Below, piece after piece: positions 24,329 to 32,716 of a stretch of DNA of 37,994 nt; the stretch's first letter is position 1; each line of letters starts with the position of its first letter. The position numbers were made by a program, and so were the translations under genes. This stretch comes from an uncultured Bacteroidales bacterium (GTDB lineage: Bacteria > Bacteroidota > Bacteroidia > Bacteroidales > Paludibacteraceae): NCBI GenBank assembly GCA_934725535.1, contig CAKVBV010000015.1, forward strand, positions 1-37,994, in the 5' to 3' direction. Under the pieces are notes generated by a model that saw nothing but the letters and a program-made list of their open reading frames with translations, did no database searches and was not told where the DNA came from.

Positions 24329-25111
24329 CTACTTGCCTGCAATGAAAGCGGGGTCAAGGTAGGTCTTCTCGATGGCATCAATGCCCGCAATCTCTTCAGG
24401 GGTGAGGTTGCGCGCATGATTGCAGAGTGTATTGCCGAAATAAGCGGCGATGTTCTCGATACTCTGCATAGCCGCAGCATTGGTGTGCTCCGCGAAGTCG
24501 GGAATCTCATTGCGCAGGTCCACCAGATTGCCCACACGCTGGCGCACCGACTGCACACCGTGCTTGGCGAGTTTCTCCTTGGAAGGGGTGATGGCTTGTT
24601 GGAGGGCACCGAAATCCACGTTGTAGAGCAACGTACCGTGGACGATAGTGCCCGTCGGCAGCGCGTAGCAGGCATTACCTGACACCTTATGTCCGTCTAT
24701 CAGGATGTCGTTATGCTCCGACTTCACCGCAGGGAAGCCCAACCCGCGCAGTGCCTCAGACATCATATCCAGGTAACGTTGGAACACCTGTTCGCTGTGC
24801 GTGTCGGGCGTGATGTAACTCAGCATCAGGTTGCCACGGTCGGCATACACGCACCCTCCCCCACTCTTGCGGCGATAGGTTGCCACGCCGTGTTCGCGGC
24901 AGAAAGGGAGATTCACCTCGTCCTCCATCACCTGATGGCGACCGAAGATGACGGTGGGAGAGACTATCCAACTGAAAAAGACCGACTCTGACTCCCCTTG
25001 CCCCCTCAAGGAGGGGGTACTATCAGTATCGGAGATATGCTGGGCTATGTACTCCTCCATAGCGAGGTACCAAACAAGACGTTTGTTTTCGGGTGATAAG
25101 ATGTGAAGCAT
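24329..25111 (-). CDS. lplA: Lipoate-protein ligase A-type enzyme
   Basis: 260 residues of the LplA/LipB/biotin-ligase fold. Visible motifs: RRKSGGGCVYADRGNL (residues 80-95, the lipoyl-AMP binding loop) and DGHKVSGNACY (139-149) with K142 as the conserved lysine contacting lipoate and ATP. The enzyme activates lipoate with ATP and transfers it to lipoyl domains of dehydrogenases or the glycine cleavage H protein in the cytosol. It is shorter than E. coli LplA (about 338 residues), so the small C-terminal accessory domain is reduced or absent, as in many Bacteroidota homologues. An octanoyltransferase role is possible. It is read leftwards, 99 bp after the guanine deaminase gene, and ends facing the five-hairpin region. 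Confidence 0.85.
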   Translation of the reverse strand: MLHILSPENKRLVWYLAMEEYIAQHISDTDSTPSLRGQGESESVFFSWIVSPTVIFGRHQVMEDEVNLPFCREHGVATYRRKSGGGCVYADRGNLMLSYITPDTHSEQVFQRYLDMMSEALRGLGFPAVKSEHNDILIDGHKVSGNACYALPTGTIVHGTLLYNVDFGALQQAITPSKEKLAKHGVQSVRQRVGNLVDLRNEIPDFAEHTNAAAMQSIENIAAYFGNTLCNHARNLTPEEIAGIDAIEKTYLDPAFIAGK

Positions 25112-25210
25112 GATATTATTTACGATTTACGAATTTACGATGTACGATTTATTGGGTGATTTTAGGTAATTGATATATTTATGTCTGCCACGGACGATAG
25201 TTGCAATTCC
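25112..25210. repeat. AT-rich short repeats between guaD and lplA
   Basis: Around 25128-25160 the heptamer TTTACGA or close variants (TTTACGA, TTTACGA, TTTACGA, TGTACGA) recur every 7-11 bp. No promoter consensus is clear on the minus strand. The gap is 99 bp and contains no gene. Confidence 0.4.
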
Positions 25211-26500
25211 TCATTCATAATTAAACACGGGTTCCGGCAGGTCTCGTCCTTGGCAGAAGCGGTGCGTGATTTGGCGGTCATCACCGAGATAGACATACCG
25301 CTCCAACCGCTGCAGCAGGGTGTAGGGTTTCATACCGTGTGCCGTATCCACTGCATTGAGCGAACTATCGTCAATCACCAGTGCATCAAAGGCGTAACCT
25401 TCAGCGATAGCTCCCACACGACTGAAGCCTGTCCGAGTTGCCATAAAGAATGCCTCCGAGAGAGTGAGGAATGCCATTTTTCCTTCACTGCGTGCATACT
25501 GCAACTTGCTCATCTGCAACGCATACTGCATCACGCGGAACATACTGAGATGGTGTCCGCCCGATATATCACTGCCCAAAGAAACGGGAATATCGTGTTG
25601 CAGGAACGTGCGCACGGGCGCAATACCCGAACCGAGGTTGCAGTTCGAGGTCGGGCAATGCACCACCATCACATTGTTGCGCTGCATCAGTTCCAATTCC
25701 TCGCCATCGGTGTAGCAGCAGTGCGCCATCAGCGTAGGTGTCTGCCCAAACAATCCATAGCGTTTGTAAGCATCGCCGTAACAGGTACTCTCAGGTTCAA
25801 GTTCGCGCACCCATGCTATCTCCGAGCGGTTCTCACTGAGGTGCGACTGCACCGGCATACCCGTCTGCTGTGCCATTTGTCCTATGATTTTCAGCAGGTC
25901 GGGCGAACAGGAAGGGATGAAACGCGGTGTCAGAATCGGATTGACCAGCGGGTACTCATTGGTTGCCATAGTAAACTGAATCATCTCCTGCGCATAACGC
26001 TGATAGGGTACTTGCAGTTTCTTCGGGCAGTTCCTGTCCATGGCTACAAGACCGACATTGCCGCCCAAGCCCGCCTCGTCGAGGAGGTGGCAGAGCAGGA
26101 GCGAAGAGGGGGCGTCGCTCGTGGCAAACACCGACGCACGCATCGTGCCATTGAGCCACAAGTCATGCACAAACCGCGTATAGACCGCGTAGGCATAGTG
26201 CATATCCTTGAAACGCATCTCTTCGGGGAATGTGTAATTGTTCAGCCATGGGATGAGTTCCTCGTCCATAGCAATGCCCATATTGCGGTACTGCGGCGCA
26301 TGCACATGCATATCATTCATCGCAGGTATGAGCAACGAGTCCCCGAAGTCCGTAACAGACACACCCGTGTACTTGGCAGGAACGGTCTTGCCCACATAAG
26401 CAATAACGCCATCGTCGTCCACTACCGCATAGCCGCCCTCAAGCACCTTAAAGGCTTGTGGTGAAGGTGTATAGAGGATATTTGCTTTGTAGATATTCAT
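25211..26500 (-). CDS. guaD: Guanine deaminase (amidohydrolase family)
   Basis: 429 residues, usual for the family. It converts guanine to xanthine and ammonia in purine salvage. Metal and substrate motifs of the amidohydrolase superfamily are in order: DMHVHAPQY (H65 and H67), PRFIPSCS (about 209-216), QSHLSENRSEI (about 239-249), MAHCCYTDGEE (about 277-287) and LGSDISGGHHLSM (about 328-340), where the Asp is the metal-bound catalytic residue. The PRFxPxC and SDISGG motifs favour guanine deaminase over other amidohydrolases. The start is 2 bp after the end of the GtrA gene on the minus strand, so the two are co-translated. Confidence 0.87.
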   Translation of the reverse strand: MNIYKANILYTPSPQAFKVLEGGYAVVDDDGVIAYVGKTVPAKYTGVSVTDFGDSLLIPAMNDMHVHAPQYRNMGIAMDEELIPWLNNYTFPEEMRFKDMHYAYAVYTRFVHDLWLNGTMRASVFATSDAPSSLLLCHLLDEAGLGGNVGLVAMDRNCPKKLQVPYQRYAQEMIQFTMATNEYPLVNPILTPRFIPSCSPDLLKIIGQMAQQTGMPVQSHLSENRSEIAWVRELEPESTCYGDAYKRYGLFGQTPTLMAHCCYTDGEELELMQRNNVMVVHCPTSNCNLGSGIAPVRTFLQHDIPVSLGSDISGGHHLSMFRVMQYALQMSKLQYARSEGKMAFLTLSEAFFMATRTGFSRVGAIAEGYAFDALVIDDSSLNAVDTAHGMKPYTLLQRLERYVYLGDDRQITHRFCQGRDLPEPVFNYE

Positions 26501-26502
26501 AG

Positions 26503-26937
26503 TCAGTCAGTGGTAGGTAATTTCTTCTTTTTGTAGAACGGCACCAGCACAAAGTAGTTGATGATACCCGCCAGCACGATGGCAAAGATGCCTGATAGTT
26601 CTTCCGACAGACCTATATATATAATAAGGTGCAGGAACGCCAGTTGCAGCAGGTAGTTCACCCCGCGTCCTAACAAGAACCCGCCCGCATTCTTGATGTT
26701 CGGGTGTGTGCCAAAGGTGTAGAAACTGGTCAGCAGATAGTTGCTAATCATCTCTATCACAAACCCTATCGTGAACGCCAGTGTTACGCGGATACTCAAT
26801 TCGGGGCAACAGTAATCAAACAATGCCAGAAAACCGTAGTAGATACCATACTGCAGTGCCGTTCCGAATGCACCAACGCACACGAAACGAACTGCAGAAC
26901 GATATTTCTCCGGCAAATGCCGCGTCAATGTCTTCAA
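26503..26937 (-). CDS. GtrA-family membrane protein
   Basis: 144 residues with four TM helices (about 15-37, 47-68, 84-104 and 112-133). The N-terminal stretch RFVCVGAFGTALQYGIYYGF and the middle NYLLTSFYTFG are typical of GtrA-like proteins, thought to flip or bind undecaprenyl-linked sugars during cell-wall or polysaccharide glycosylation. It ends in a basic KKKK tail. It lies between alaS (50 bp) and guaD (2 bp); neither neighbour has a link to glycosylation. Substrate unknown. Confidence 0.85.
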   Translation of the reverse strand: MKTLTRHLPEKYRSAVRFVCVGAFGTALQYGIYYGFLALFDYCCPELSIRVTLAFTIGFVIEMISNYLLTSFYTFGTHPNIKNAGGFLLGRGVNYLLQLAFLHLIIYIGLSEELSGIFAIVLAGIINYFVLVPFYKKKKLPTTD

Positions 26938-26987
26938 ATAATTACGAATTATGAATGAAGAATTATGAATTATTACCTTGGCGTGTA
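26938..26987. repeat. AT-rich repeat between alaS and the GtrA gene
   Basis: Short spacer with repeated AATTATGAAT-like words (AATTACGAATTATGAATGAA, then GAATTATGAATTATT). Such words are common in Bacteroidota intergenic DNA. No promoter or terminator is clear. Confidence 0.3.
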
Positions 26988-29582
26988 CTATTTCAAAGCA
27001 GTGAGGAGTTCCTCCATGGCGGCTTGCAAGCCCTCTGCATTCCTACCGCCGGCAGTAGCCATCCATACTTGTCCGCCGCCACCGCCCTGTATATGCTTGG
27101 CAGCCGACTTAATCATCTGACCGGCATTGAGACCTGCGTCCACGAGCGGTTGTGAGAGGAATACGGAAATCATCGGTTTGCCATCCCACTCGGTGGCACC
27201 GATTACGGCAAAGCGCACATCGGTAAACTTACCGCGCAAGAGGGGCAGCACACCGCGAATCATATCGGGTTGCACATTGCCCTGCACACGGACGAGTTTG
27301 ATACCGTTGTAGTCCTCGGCACGCTCAATCAGTTTATCACGATACTGCTCCAGTTTCTCTGCCATATAGGTCTCAATTTCTTTCTTGAGCCCGGCGTTCT
27401 CGGCGATGGCTTTCTGCACGGCACCGGCAAGGTCTGGAGCGTTGTTGAGCAAACCGCGCAGGTTGGCCAGCATATCCTGCTGGGCGAAATAGAGTTCGTC
27501 CACCTTGGCGGCAGTAACCGCTTCGATACGACGGACACCCGCAGCCACACTGGTCTCCATCAGAATACGCACAGAGCCGATACGCCCTGTGGACGACACG
27601 TGGCAGCCACCGCACAACTCGATAGACGGACCGTATTTGATGACACGTACATCATCGCCGTATTTCTCGCCGAACAATGCCATAGCCCCCATCTCACGCG
27701 CTTTGGCGATAGGTGTATGACGGCTCTCTTCGAGGGCGTAGTCCATACGGATGAATTGGTTAGCCAAACGCTCCACTTCACGCAGTTCTTCGGGTGTAAC
27801 TTTCTGATAATGCGAGAAGTCGAAGCGGAGCGAGTCGGGTGTAACGAGGCTACCCTTCTGCTCTACGTGCTGTCCGAGGACGGTACGGAGGGCATAGTGG
27901 AGTATATGGGTGCAGGTGTGGTTGCAAGCGATAGCCTGACGACGGTCGGCATCCACTTTGGCTACCAGCGGTTGCTCGATGGCATCGGGCAACTCTGTGC
28001 AGATATGTACGGCGAGGTTGTTCTCACGCTTGGTATCGAGGATACGTGCCGTACCGAGCGAACCCGTATCGCCTACCTGACCGCCCATCTCGGCATAGAA
28101 AGGCGTCTTGGCAAGCACAACCTGATAGAACTCTTTGCCTTTCTGACTGACTTTGCGGTAACGCAGCACCGGGGTCTCTACTTCCAGCGTATCGTAGCCG
28201 ACGAACTCGGTATCGCCCTCACGGAGGATTACCCAGTCGCCGAGGTCCTGTTTGTTGGCAGAGCGTCCCATCTCTTTCTGGTGCTCCAGAGCCTTATTAT
28301 ACTCCTCCTCGTTGGTAGTAAAGCCGTTCTCACGGAGAATCAACTCGGTGAGGTCGAGCGGGAAACCGTAGGTATCTTTGAGGGTGAAGACATCGACACC
28401 CGAAATCTCTTTGCCTTTGGCTTCGCGCATCAGTTTGTCGAGCAGCGAGATACCCTTGTCGAGGGTGCGGAGGAACGCCTCCTCCTCGCTCTTGATAACG
28501 GGGATGATCTGCTGCTCCTGCTTGCGCAGTTCGGGATAGGCATCGCCCATATCCTCAATAAGTTGCGGCACCAACTTATACATAAACGCCTCGCGCTGAC
28601 CGAGGAACGTATAGCCGTAGCGCACGGCACGGCGCAGGATACGGCGGATGACATAGCCCGCTTTCTCGTTGGAGGGCAACTGGCCGTCGGTGATAGCAAA
28701 GGCGATAGTACGTATATGGTCGGCAATGACGCGCATAGCGATGTCGGTTTTCTCGTCTTTGCCATACTCGCAACCGCAAATCTCACCTATCTTATGAAGC
28801 ATAGGTTGGAAGACATCGGTGTCGTAGTTGGACTGCTTGCCCTGCAAAGTGCGCACGAGACGCTCAAAGCCCATACCCGTGTCAATAACCTTGTTGGGCA
28901 GCCCCTCGAGGGAGCCGTCCGCCTTGCGGTTGTACTGCATAAAGACAAGGTTCCAAATCTCGATGACCTGCGGGTGGTCTTTGTTGACCAATTCGCGCCC
29001 GGGCACAGCGGCTTTCTCCTCCTCGGAGCGGCTGTCCACGTGAATCTCGGAGCAGGGACCACATGGTCCGGTATCGCCCATCTCCCAGAAGTTGTCGTGT
29101 TTGTTGCCCTCAAGGATATGGTCGGCAGGCAGGTGCTTCGCCCAGATAGCCGCAGCCTCGTTGTCGCGCTCCAGTCCCTCTTCGGGCGAACCCTCGAAGA
29201 CGGTGGCATAGAGGTTCTTGGGGTTGATATGCAGCACATCGACGATATACTCCCACGCAAAGTCGATAGCTCCCTCTTTGAAATAGTCGCCGAACGACCA
29301 GTTGCCGAGCATCTCGAACATGGTGTGGTGGTAGGTATCGTGTCCGACTTCCTCGAGGTCGTTGTGCTTGCCGCTGACGCGGAGGCACTTCTGCGAGTCG
29401 GCTACACGGGGATATTTGATAGGGTCGTTGCCCAGAATGATACCCTTCCACGGGTTCATACCGGCGTTGGTGAACATCAGCGTCGGGTCATCTTTGATAA
29501 CCATAGGAGCCGAGGGAACGATATGGTGCCCTTTGCCCGCCATAAAATCCAAAAAGGATTGTCTGATTTCTTTACTTGTCAT
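26988..29582 (-). CDS. alaS: Alanyl-tRNA synthetase
   Basis: 864 residues, close to the usual 870-880. It charges tRNA-Ala. In order: class II catalytic core (FTNAGMNPWKGIILG; HHTMFEMLGNWSFGDYFK), tRNA-recognition helical domain, editing domain with zinc site HTCTH (about residue 553) and CGGCH (about 657-661), and a C-terminal oligomerisation domain ending in a glycine-rich GGGGGQVWMATAGG segment. The start ATG lies inside the end of pdxA (11-bp overlap), so its translation is probably coupled to pdxA. A long open frame on the opposite strand is a composition artefact. Confidence 0.97.
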   Translation of the reverse strand: MTSKEIRQSFLDFMAGKGHHIVPSAPMVIKDDPTLMFTNAGMNPWKGIILGNDPIKYPRVADSQKCLRVSGKHNDLEEVGHDTYHHTMFEMLGNWSFGDYFKEGAIDFAWEYIVDVLHINPKNLYATVFEGSPEEGLERDNEAAAIWAKHLPADHILEGNKHDNFWEMGDTGPCGPCSEIHVDSRSEEEKAAVPGRELVNKDHPQVIEIWNLVFMQYNRKADGSLEGLPNKVIDTGMGFERLVRTLQGKQSNYDTDVFQPMLHKIGEICGCEYGKDEKTDIAMRVIADHIRTIAFAITDGQLPSNEKAGYVIRRILRRAVRYGYTFLGQREAFMYKLVPQLIEDMGDAYPELRKQEQQIIPVIKSEEEAFLRTLDKGISLLDKLMREAKGKEISGVDVFTLKDTYGFPLDLTELILRENGFTTNEEEYNKALEHQKEMGRSANKQDLGDWVILREGDTEFVGYDTLEVETPVLRYRKVSQKGKEFYQVVLAKTPFYAEMGGQVGDTGSLGTARILDTKRENNLAVHICTELPDAIEQPLVAKVDADRRQAIACNHTCTHILHYALRTVLGQHVEQKGSLVTPDSLRFDFSHYQKVTPEELREVERLANQFIRMDYALEESRHTPIAKAREMGAMALFGEKYGDDVRVIKYGPSIELCGGCHVSSTGRIGSVRILMETSVAAGVRRIEAVTAAKVDELYFAQQDMLANLRGLLNNAPDLAGAVQKAIAENAGLKKEIETYMAEKLEQYRDKLIERAEDYNGIKLVRVQGNVQPDMIRGVLPLLRGKFTDVRFAVIGATEWDGKPMISVFLSQPLVDAGLNAGQMIKSAAKHIQGGGGGQVWMATAGGRNAEGLQAAMEELLTALK

Positions 29583-30762
29583 TATCTTCTATTATTTCTT
29601 CTTCTACTTCCACTTGCACTTCTTCCTCTACGGGTTCTTCCGGAGCCGCCGCAGGTTCTGCCACCACTGGCGTATTCTCACGTTTGGGCGGAATAGGAGC
29701 GTATTCTTTCCGCTCGCGCTTGTCCTCACGCGGAACAAACGGTAGCGGGTTGGCTTTCAGTTCTGCGTTTTCCTGCCGCCTTTGCAGTATGTCAATAGCC
29801 GCATAGATAGCGTGCAGCATACTCTCCGCGTCGGCTTGGTTCTGCCCTGAGATGTCATAAGCCGTACCATGGTCGGGCGATGTGCGCACGATACGCAGAC
29901 CCGCTGTGAAGTTCACCCCGCTCATATCCAGAGCCTTGAACGGTGCCAGCCCTTGGTCGTGATACATCGCCAGCACGGCATCGAAATGCACATACTGCCC
30001 TGCACCGAAGAACCCGTCAGCAGCATACGGACCGAATGCCCATATTCCCTCCTCGTTTGCCTTCGCGATAGCGGGCTTGATTATTGTCTCTTCCTCCGTG
30101 CCTATCAGCCCGTTATCCCCCGCGTGCGGGTTCAATGCCAGCACGGCGATACGCGGTTTCTCTATTGAGAAGTCGTTCTTCAGACTCTCATTCAGCACTT
30201 TCAGTTTGGCGAGGATACGCTCCTCCGTGATGGTCTGTGCCAACTCGGCTATCGGCGTATGGTTGCACGCCAATGCCACGCGCATACGCTCGCTGAGCAT
30301 CATCATCAGGCTCTCGCCCTGCCCGAAATACTTGGTCAGGTACTCCGTATGCCCCGAGAAGCGGAAAGCGTCGCACTGGATATTGTCCTTATTGATAGGT
30401 GCCGTCACCAAGGCATCCACCGTACCCTGTTGCAGGTCTTGGCACGCACGTTGCAGGCTTTGCAAGGCTGCTTGTCCCGCTTCCTGTGTGGACTGCCCCA
30501 GTGCTGCCATTGTCTCGTCGCCGTAGCAGTTGATGATATTGATGCGCCCGTCTTTGGCTTGTTTGGGGTCGTCTATCACGTTGAACGACAGCCCGTGAAA
30601 CTCGCTGTCCATCGTCATGGCGTGGTAGTGTGCCATCTTGGCGTTGCCGTACACCACAGCACGGCATATCTCACTTGTGTGCGGGTCTATCAGGCTTTTG
30701 AGTATCACTTCATACCCTACCCCGTTGATGTCCCCCGCCGTTATTGCTATTGTCGGTTTCAT
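29572..30762 (-). CDS. pdxA: 4-hydroxythreonine-4-phosphate dehydrogenase with acidic C-terminal tail
   Basis: 396 residues, against about 330 for ordinary PdxA. NAD-dependent enzyme of pyridoxal phosphate synthesis by the DXP-dependent route. Visible family motifs: ITAGDINGVGYEVI (about 7-20), FSGHTEYLTKYFG with a metal-ligand His (about 133-145), ALNPHAGDNGLIGTEEE (about 209-225) and YHDQGLAPFKAL with a second metal His (about 266-277). The last 65 residues or so are low-complexity: basic/Pro (PREDKRERKEYAPIPPKRE), then Ala/Pro/Glu ending EEEIIEDNDK. This tail is not part of the fold. The final 11 bp overlap alaS. It lies 36 bp after the nitroreductase gene. Confidence 0.92.
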   Translation of the reverse strand: MKPTIAITAGDINGVGYEVILKSLIDPHTSEICRAVVYGNAKMAHYHAMTMDSEFHGLSFNVIDDPKQAKDGRINIINCYGDETMAALGQSTQEAGQAALQSLQRACQDLQQGTVDALVTAPINKDNIQCDAFRFSGHTEYLTKYFGQGESLMMMLSERMRVALACNHTPIAELAQTITEERILAKLKVLNESLKNDFSIEKPRIAVLALNPHAGDNGLIGTEEETIIKPAIAKANEEGIWAFGPYAADGFFGAGQYVHFDAVLAMYHDQGLAPFKALDMSGVNFTAGLRIVRTSPDHGTAYDISGQNQADAESMLHAIYAAIDILQRRQENAELKANPLPFVPREDKRERKEYAPIPPKRENTPVVAEPAAAPEEPVEEEVQVEVEEEIIEDNDK

Positions 30763-30797
30763 TTTATACTATGTGTAAATTGTTCGCTTTGCTCACA

Positions 30798-31304
30798 TCA
30801 GACCCAATGTACTTTCTGGTATGGAAGTTTGTCGATGTCGTACATCTTGCGCTCCTCGTTCTTGTAGCCGAGCGACATCACGCACAGCACCGTCAGATTC
30901 TCGGGAATGTCTGCCAACCGTCTCACCAGTTCCTCAGCCCCTTCGCGCTGATACACTTGGCACCAGCACGCGCCCAGCCCTTGGTCGGCAGCCGCCAGCC
31001 AGATATTCTGCGCGGCGATTGCCCCGTCGCTCTGCCAAGTGTCTGTCAAGGAGGCATCTAACGCCACCACGATTGCCGCCTGCGCAGTCTCGAACATTCC
31101 GCTGCCGTAGGTTCTGCACCCCGCCATTTGCCGCAGTTTCTCCGTATCCGTCACTACATAGAACTCCCATGGGTTCGTCCTCTTGCCCGATGGCGACATC
31201 AGTGCACACCTAAGTATATACTCCAATTTCTCCCGTTCCACCTTCTGCTCGGTGTATTTCCGTATTGACCGCCTCTGCCGGCACAACTCCTGAAAATCCG
31301 TCAT
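30798..31304 (-). CDS. Nitroreductase-family FMN oxidoreductase
   Basis: 168 residues from the ATG at 31304 (MTDFQELCRQRRSIRKY); an upstream ATG at 31340 is possible, but the family normally starts about ten residues before RRSIRKY. Motifs: RRSIRKY (FMN phosphate binding), ALMSPSGKRTNPWEFYVVTD (about 35-54) and the late GLGACWCQVYQRE and LGYKNEE segments. The family reduces nitro compounds, quinones or flavins with NAD(P)H as an FMN-bound dimer. Substrate unknown. A -7-type promoter candidate lies about 53 bp upstream of the start. pdxA follows 36 bp downstream in the same direction. Confidence 0.85.
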   Translation of the reverse strand: MTDFQELCRQRRSIRKYTEQKVEREKLEYILRCALMSPSGKRTNPWEFYVVTDTEKLRQMAGCRTYGSGMFETAQAAIVVALDASLTDTWQSDGAIAAQNIWLAAADQGLGACWCQVYQREGAEELVRRLADIPENLTVLCVMSLGYKNEERKMYDIDKLPYQKVHWV

Positions 31305-31356
31305 ATATTCGTTTCTTGTATATTCACTACGTTCTTGCATTTACATATTCAGCCCG

Positions 31357-31388
31357 CAAATTTACGACTTTTTTTTTATATACACAAG
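31357..31388 (-). promoter_or_regulatory. Promoter candidate for the nitroreductase-pdxA-alaS run
   Basis: On the minus strand: CTTG (31388-31385), 20-nt spacer, TAAATTTG (31364-31357). Three of four -33 bases and the full -7 consensus fit. Transcription would start near 31350. Confidence 0.5.
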
Positions 31389-31450
31389 TGGTGTACACAT
31401 AACACACGGGTAGTACGAAAATATGATGCAATCTTAAAATTTGACACTTT

Positions 31451-31505
31451 TTTGCGGTAGCGAGGTGGTAACGAGTTGGTAACGCTTTCCTAACGAGGTG
31501 GTAAC
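31451..31505 (+). repeat. Five tandem 11-bp units
   Basis: TTTGCGGTAGC, GAGGTGGTAAC, GAGTTGGTAAC, GCTTTCCTAAC, GAGGTGGTAAC in exact 11-bp register. Related to the GAGTGGATAGC arrays at 22009-22052 (minus strand) and 32620-32641. The rest of this 388-bp gap (31305-31692) holds two divergent promoter candidates and nothing else that I can identify. Confidence 0.65.
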
Positions 31506-31627
31506 GAATTTTATTTTACCAATATGCTACAGATATAATACCGTCCATCTTAACAATCGTACATTTTTTCAAAGAAGGATGCCCAACATATCCCCATCCG
31601 AAAAAATAAAGAATGTGCTGTCCGGAA

Positions 31628-31659
31628 TTTGGATTTTATTTATTTTTGTATTACCTTTG
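31628..31659 (+). promoter_or_regulatory. Bacteroidota-type promoter for the DedA gene
   Basis: TTTG at 31628-31631, 20-nt spacer, TACCTTTG at 31652-31659, exact consensus. Transcription would start near 31666, which leaves little room for the ATG at 31678 and favours the one at 31693. Confidence 0.7.
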
Positions 31660-31692
31660 CACCCCCAATGAGAGTTTATGCACAATAGTTAT

Positions 31693-32538
31693 ATGAACAA
31701 GAAATTTACTTTGTTGCTCGCTGTGTTGGCGATGTGGAGTGTATCCGCAGTGGCACAAGTGCGCCCTGTAGCGGTGGACACGGCAGTAGCCCTTCCATCG
31801 GATAGCGCGACACTTGTGGCAGAGATGCCCGACCTCGCCGTTACGGATTCGATGTTCGGTGTTACACCCGATCCTCAGAAAATCAGCCTGTTGGAGAAAG
31901 TGGAGAACTGGTATGCCGACCACATGAACTACGGCAGCATCACCATTCTGATGACCATCGAATCCTCATTTATTCCGTTCCCCAGCGAGGTTGTTATCCC
32001 ACCCGCAGCCTACGTGGCGGACAACGACGGCAGCAGCCTGCACGTAACCGGCAGTTACCCTGTCAACGTGCTGTTAGTAGTGCTTTTCGGCACGTTAGGT
32101 GCCATACTTGGTGCTATCATTAACTATGTACTTGCCATGTGGCTTGGGCGACCGATTATCTATGCTTTTGCCGACAGCCGCGTGGGACATGTGCTACTGC
32201 TTTCCTCCGACAAGATTCGCAAGGCGGAGGATTATTTCAATGACCACGGCAAGGTTTCTACTTTCATCGGTCGTCTTATCCCCGGCATCCGCCAACTGAT
32301 TAGTATCCCTGCCGGATTGGCAAAGATGCCCTTCGGATGGTTCCTGCTCTACACGTTCTTGGGAGCCTTTCTGTGGAACACCGTCTTGGCACTCCTCGGC
32401 TATATTGCCCACGGTCAGATGGACCTCATTCACCAATACAGCCACGAACTGAGCATTATCATTCTCGCCCTTCTTGCGGCTGTTATTGTGTATTTTGTAC
32501 TCCGCACCATCATTCGCCGCTGCAAGAAAAAGCAGTGA
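31693..32538 (+). CDS. DedA-family membrane protein with added signal peptide
   Basis: 281 residues from the ATG at 31693 (frame open from an ATG at 31678). It begins with a cleavable-looking signal peptide (MNKKFTLLLAVLAMWSVSAVAQ) and about 55 residues of hydrophilic spacer, neither of which is normal for DedA proteins (about 200-220 residues). The DedA core follows: IESSFIPFPSEVVIPPAAY (about 90-108), FGTLGAILGAIINYVLAMWLGRP, and the hallmark FIGRLIPGIRQLISIPAGLAKM (about 193-214). The last hydrophobic segments are WFLLYTFLGAFLWNTVLALLGYIA and a C-terminal TM with basic tail RRCKKK. The DedA family contains polyprenyl-phosphate and lipid flippases or transporters; which applies here is not known. 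Confidence 0.85.
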   Translation: MNKKFTLLLAVLAMWSVSAVAQVRPVAVDTAVALPSDSATLVAEMPDLAVTDSMFGVTPDPQKISLLEKVENWYADHMNYGSITILMTIESSFIPFPSEVVIPPAAYVADNDGSSLHVTGSYPVNVLLVVLFGTLGAILGAIINYVLAMWLGRPIIYAFADSRVGHVLLLSSDKIRKAEDYFNDHGKVSTFIGRLIPGIRQLISIPAGLAKMPFGWFLLYTFLGAFLWNTVLALLGYIAHGQMDLIHQYSHELSIIILALLAAVIVYFVLRTIIRRCKKKQ

Positions 32539-32619
32539 GTTCCCTCAACCATCAACCGGCAGACCACTCCTGTTGCATCGCACTTCGATTGTAAATACTT
32601 ATAAATACAACCTTTTAGC

Positions 32620-32641
32620 GAGTGGATAGCGAGTGGATAGC
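32620..32641 (+). repeat. Two tandem identical 11-bp units
   Basis: GAGTGGATAGC twice in a row (32620-32630 and 32631-32641), preceded by a CTTTTAGC part-unit and followed by GGGTTGCTGCA. Same unit as the arrays at 22009 and 31451. Lies in the gap between the DedA and antiporter genes. Confidence 0.6.
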
Positions 32642-32716
32642 GGGTTGCTGCACGGAGGCAATAAGCATAATTGTTAAAATTGCATAATATCACAGATTGA
32701 GTTCCATCGCACAATA

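Noticed and set aside
24168..24682. Small + strand frames over the hairpin chain and the lplA end
   Set aside because: They overlap lplA on the other strand and show no domain; the hairpins explain the upstream part better.
25181..26464. 427-codon open frame opposite guanine deaminase
   Set aside because: Antisense to a gene with a full set of catalytic motifs; the translated product is rich in His/Arg/Cys in the way antisense frames are.
27270..29696. 808-codon open frame on the + strand opposite alaS and the pdxA end
   Set aside because: It is a shadow of alaS codon bias: no recognisable domain, composition of antisense type, and it would overlap two certain genes on the other strand.
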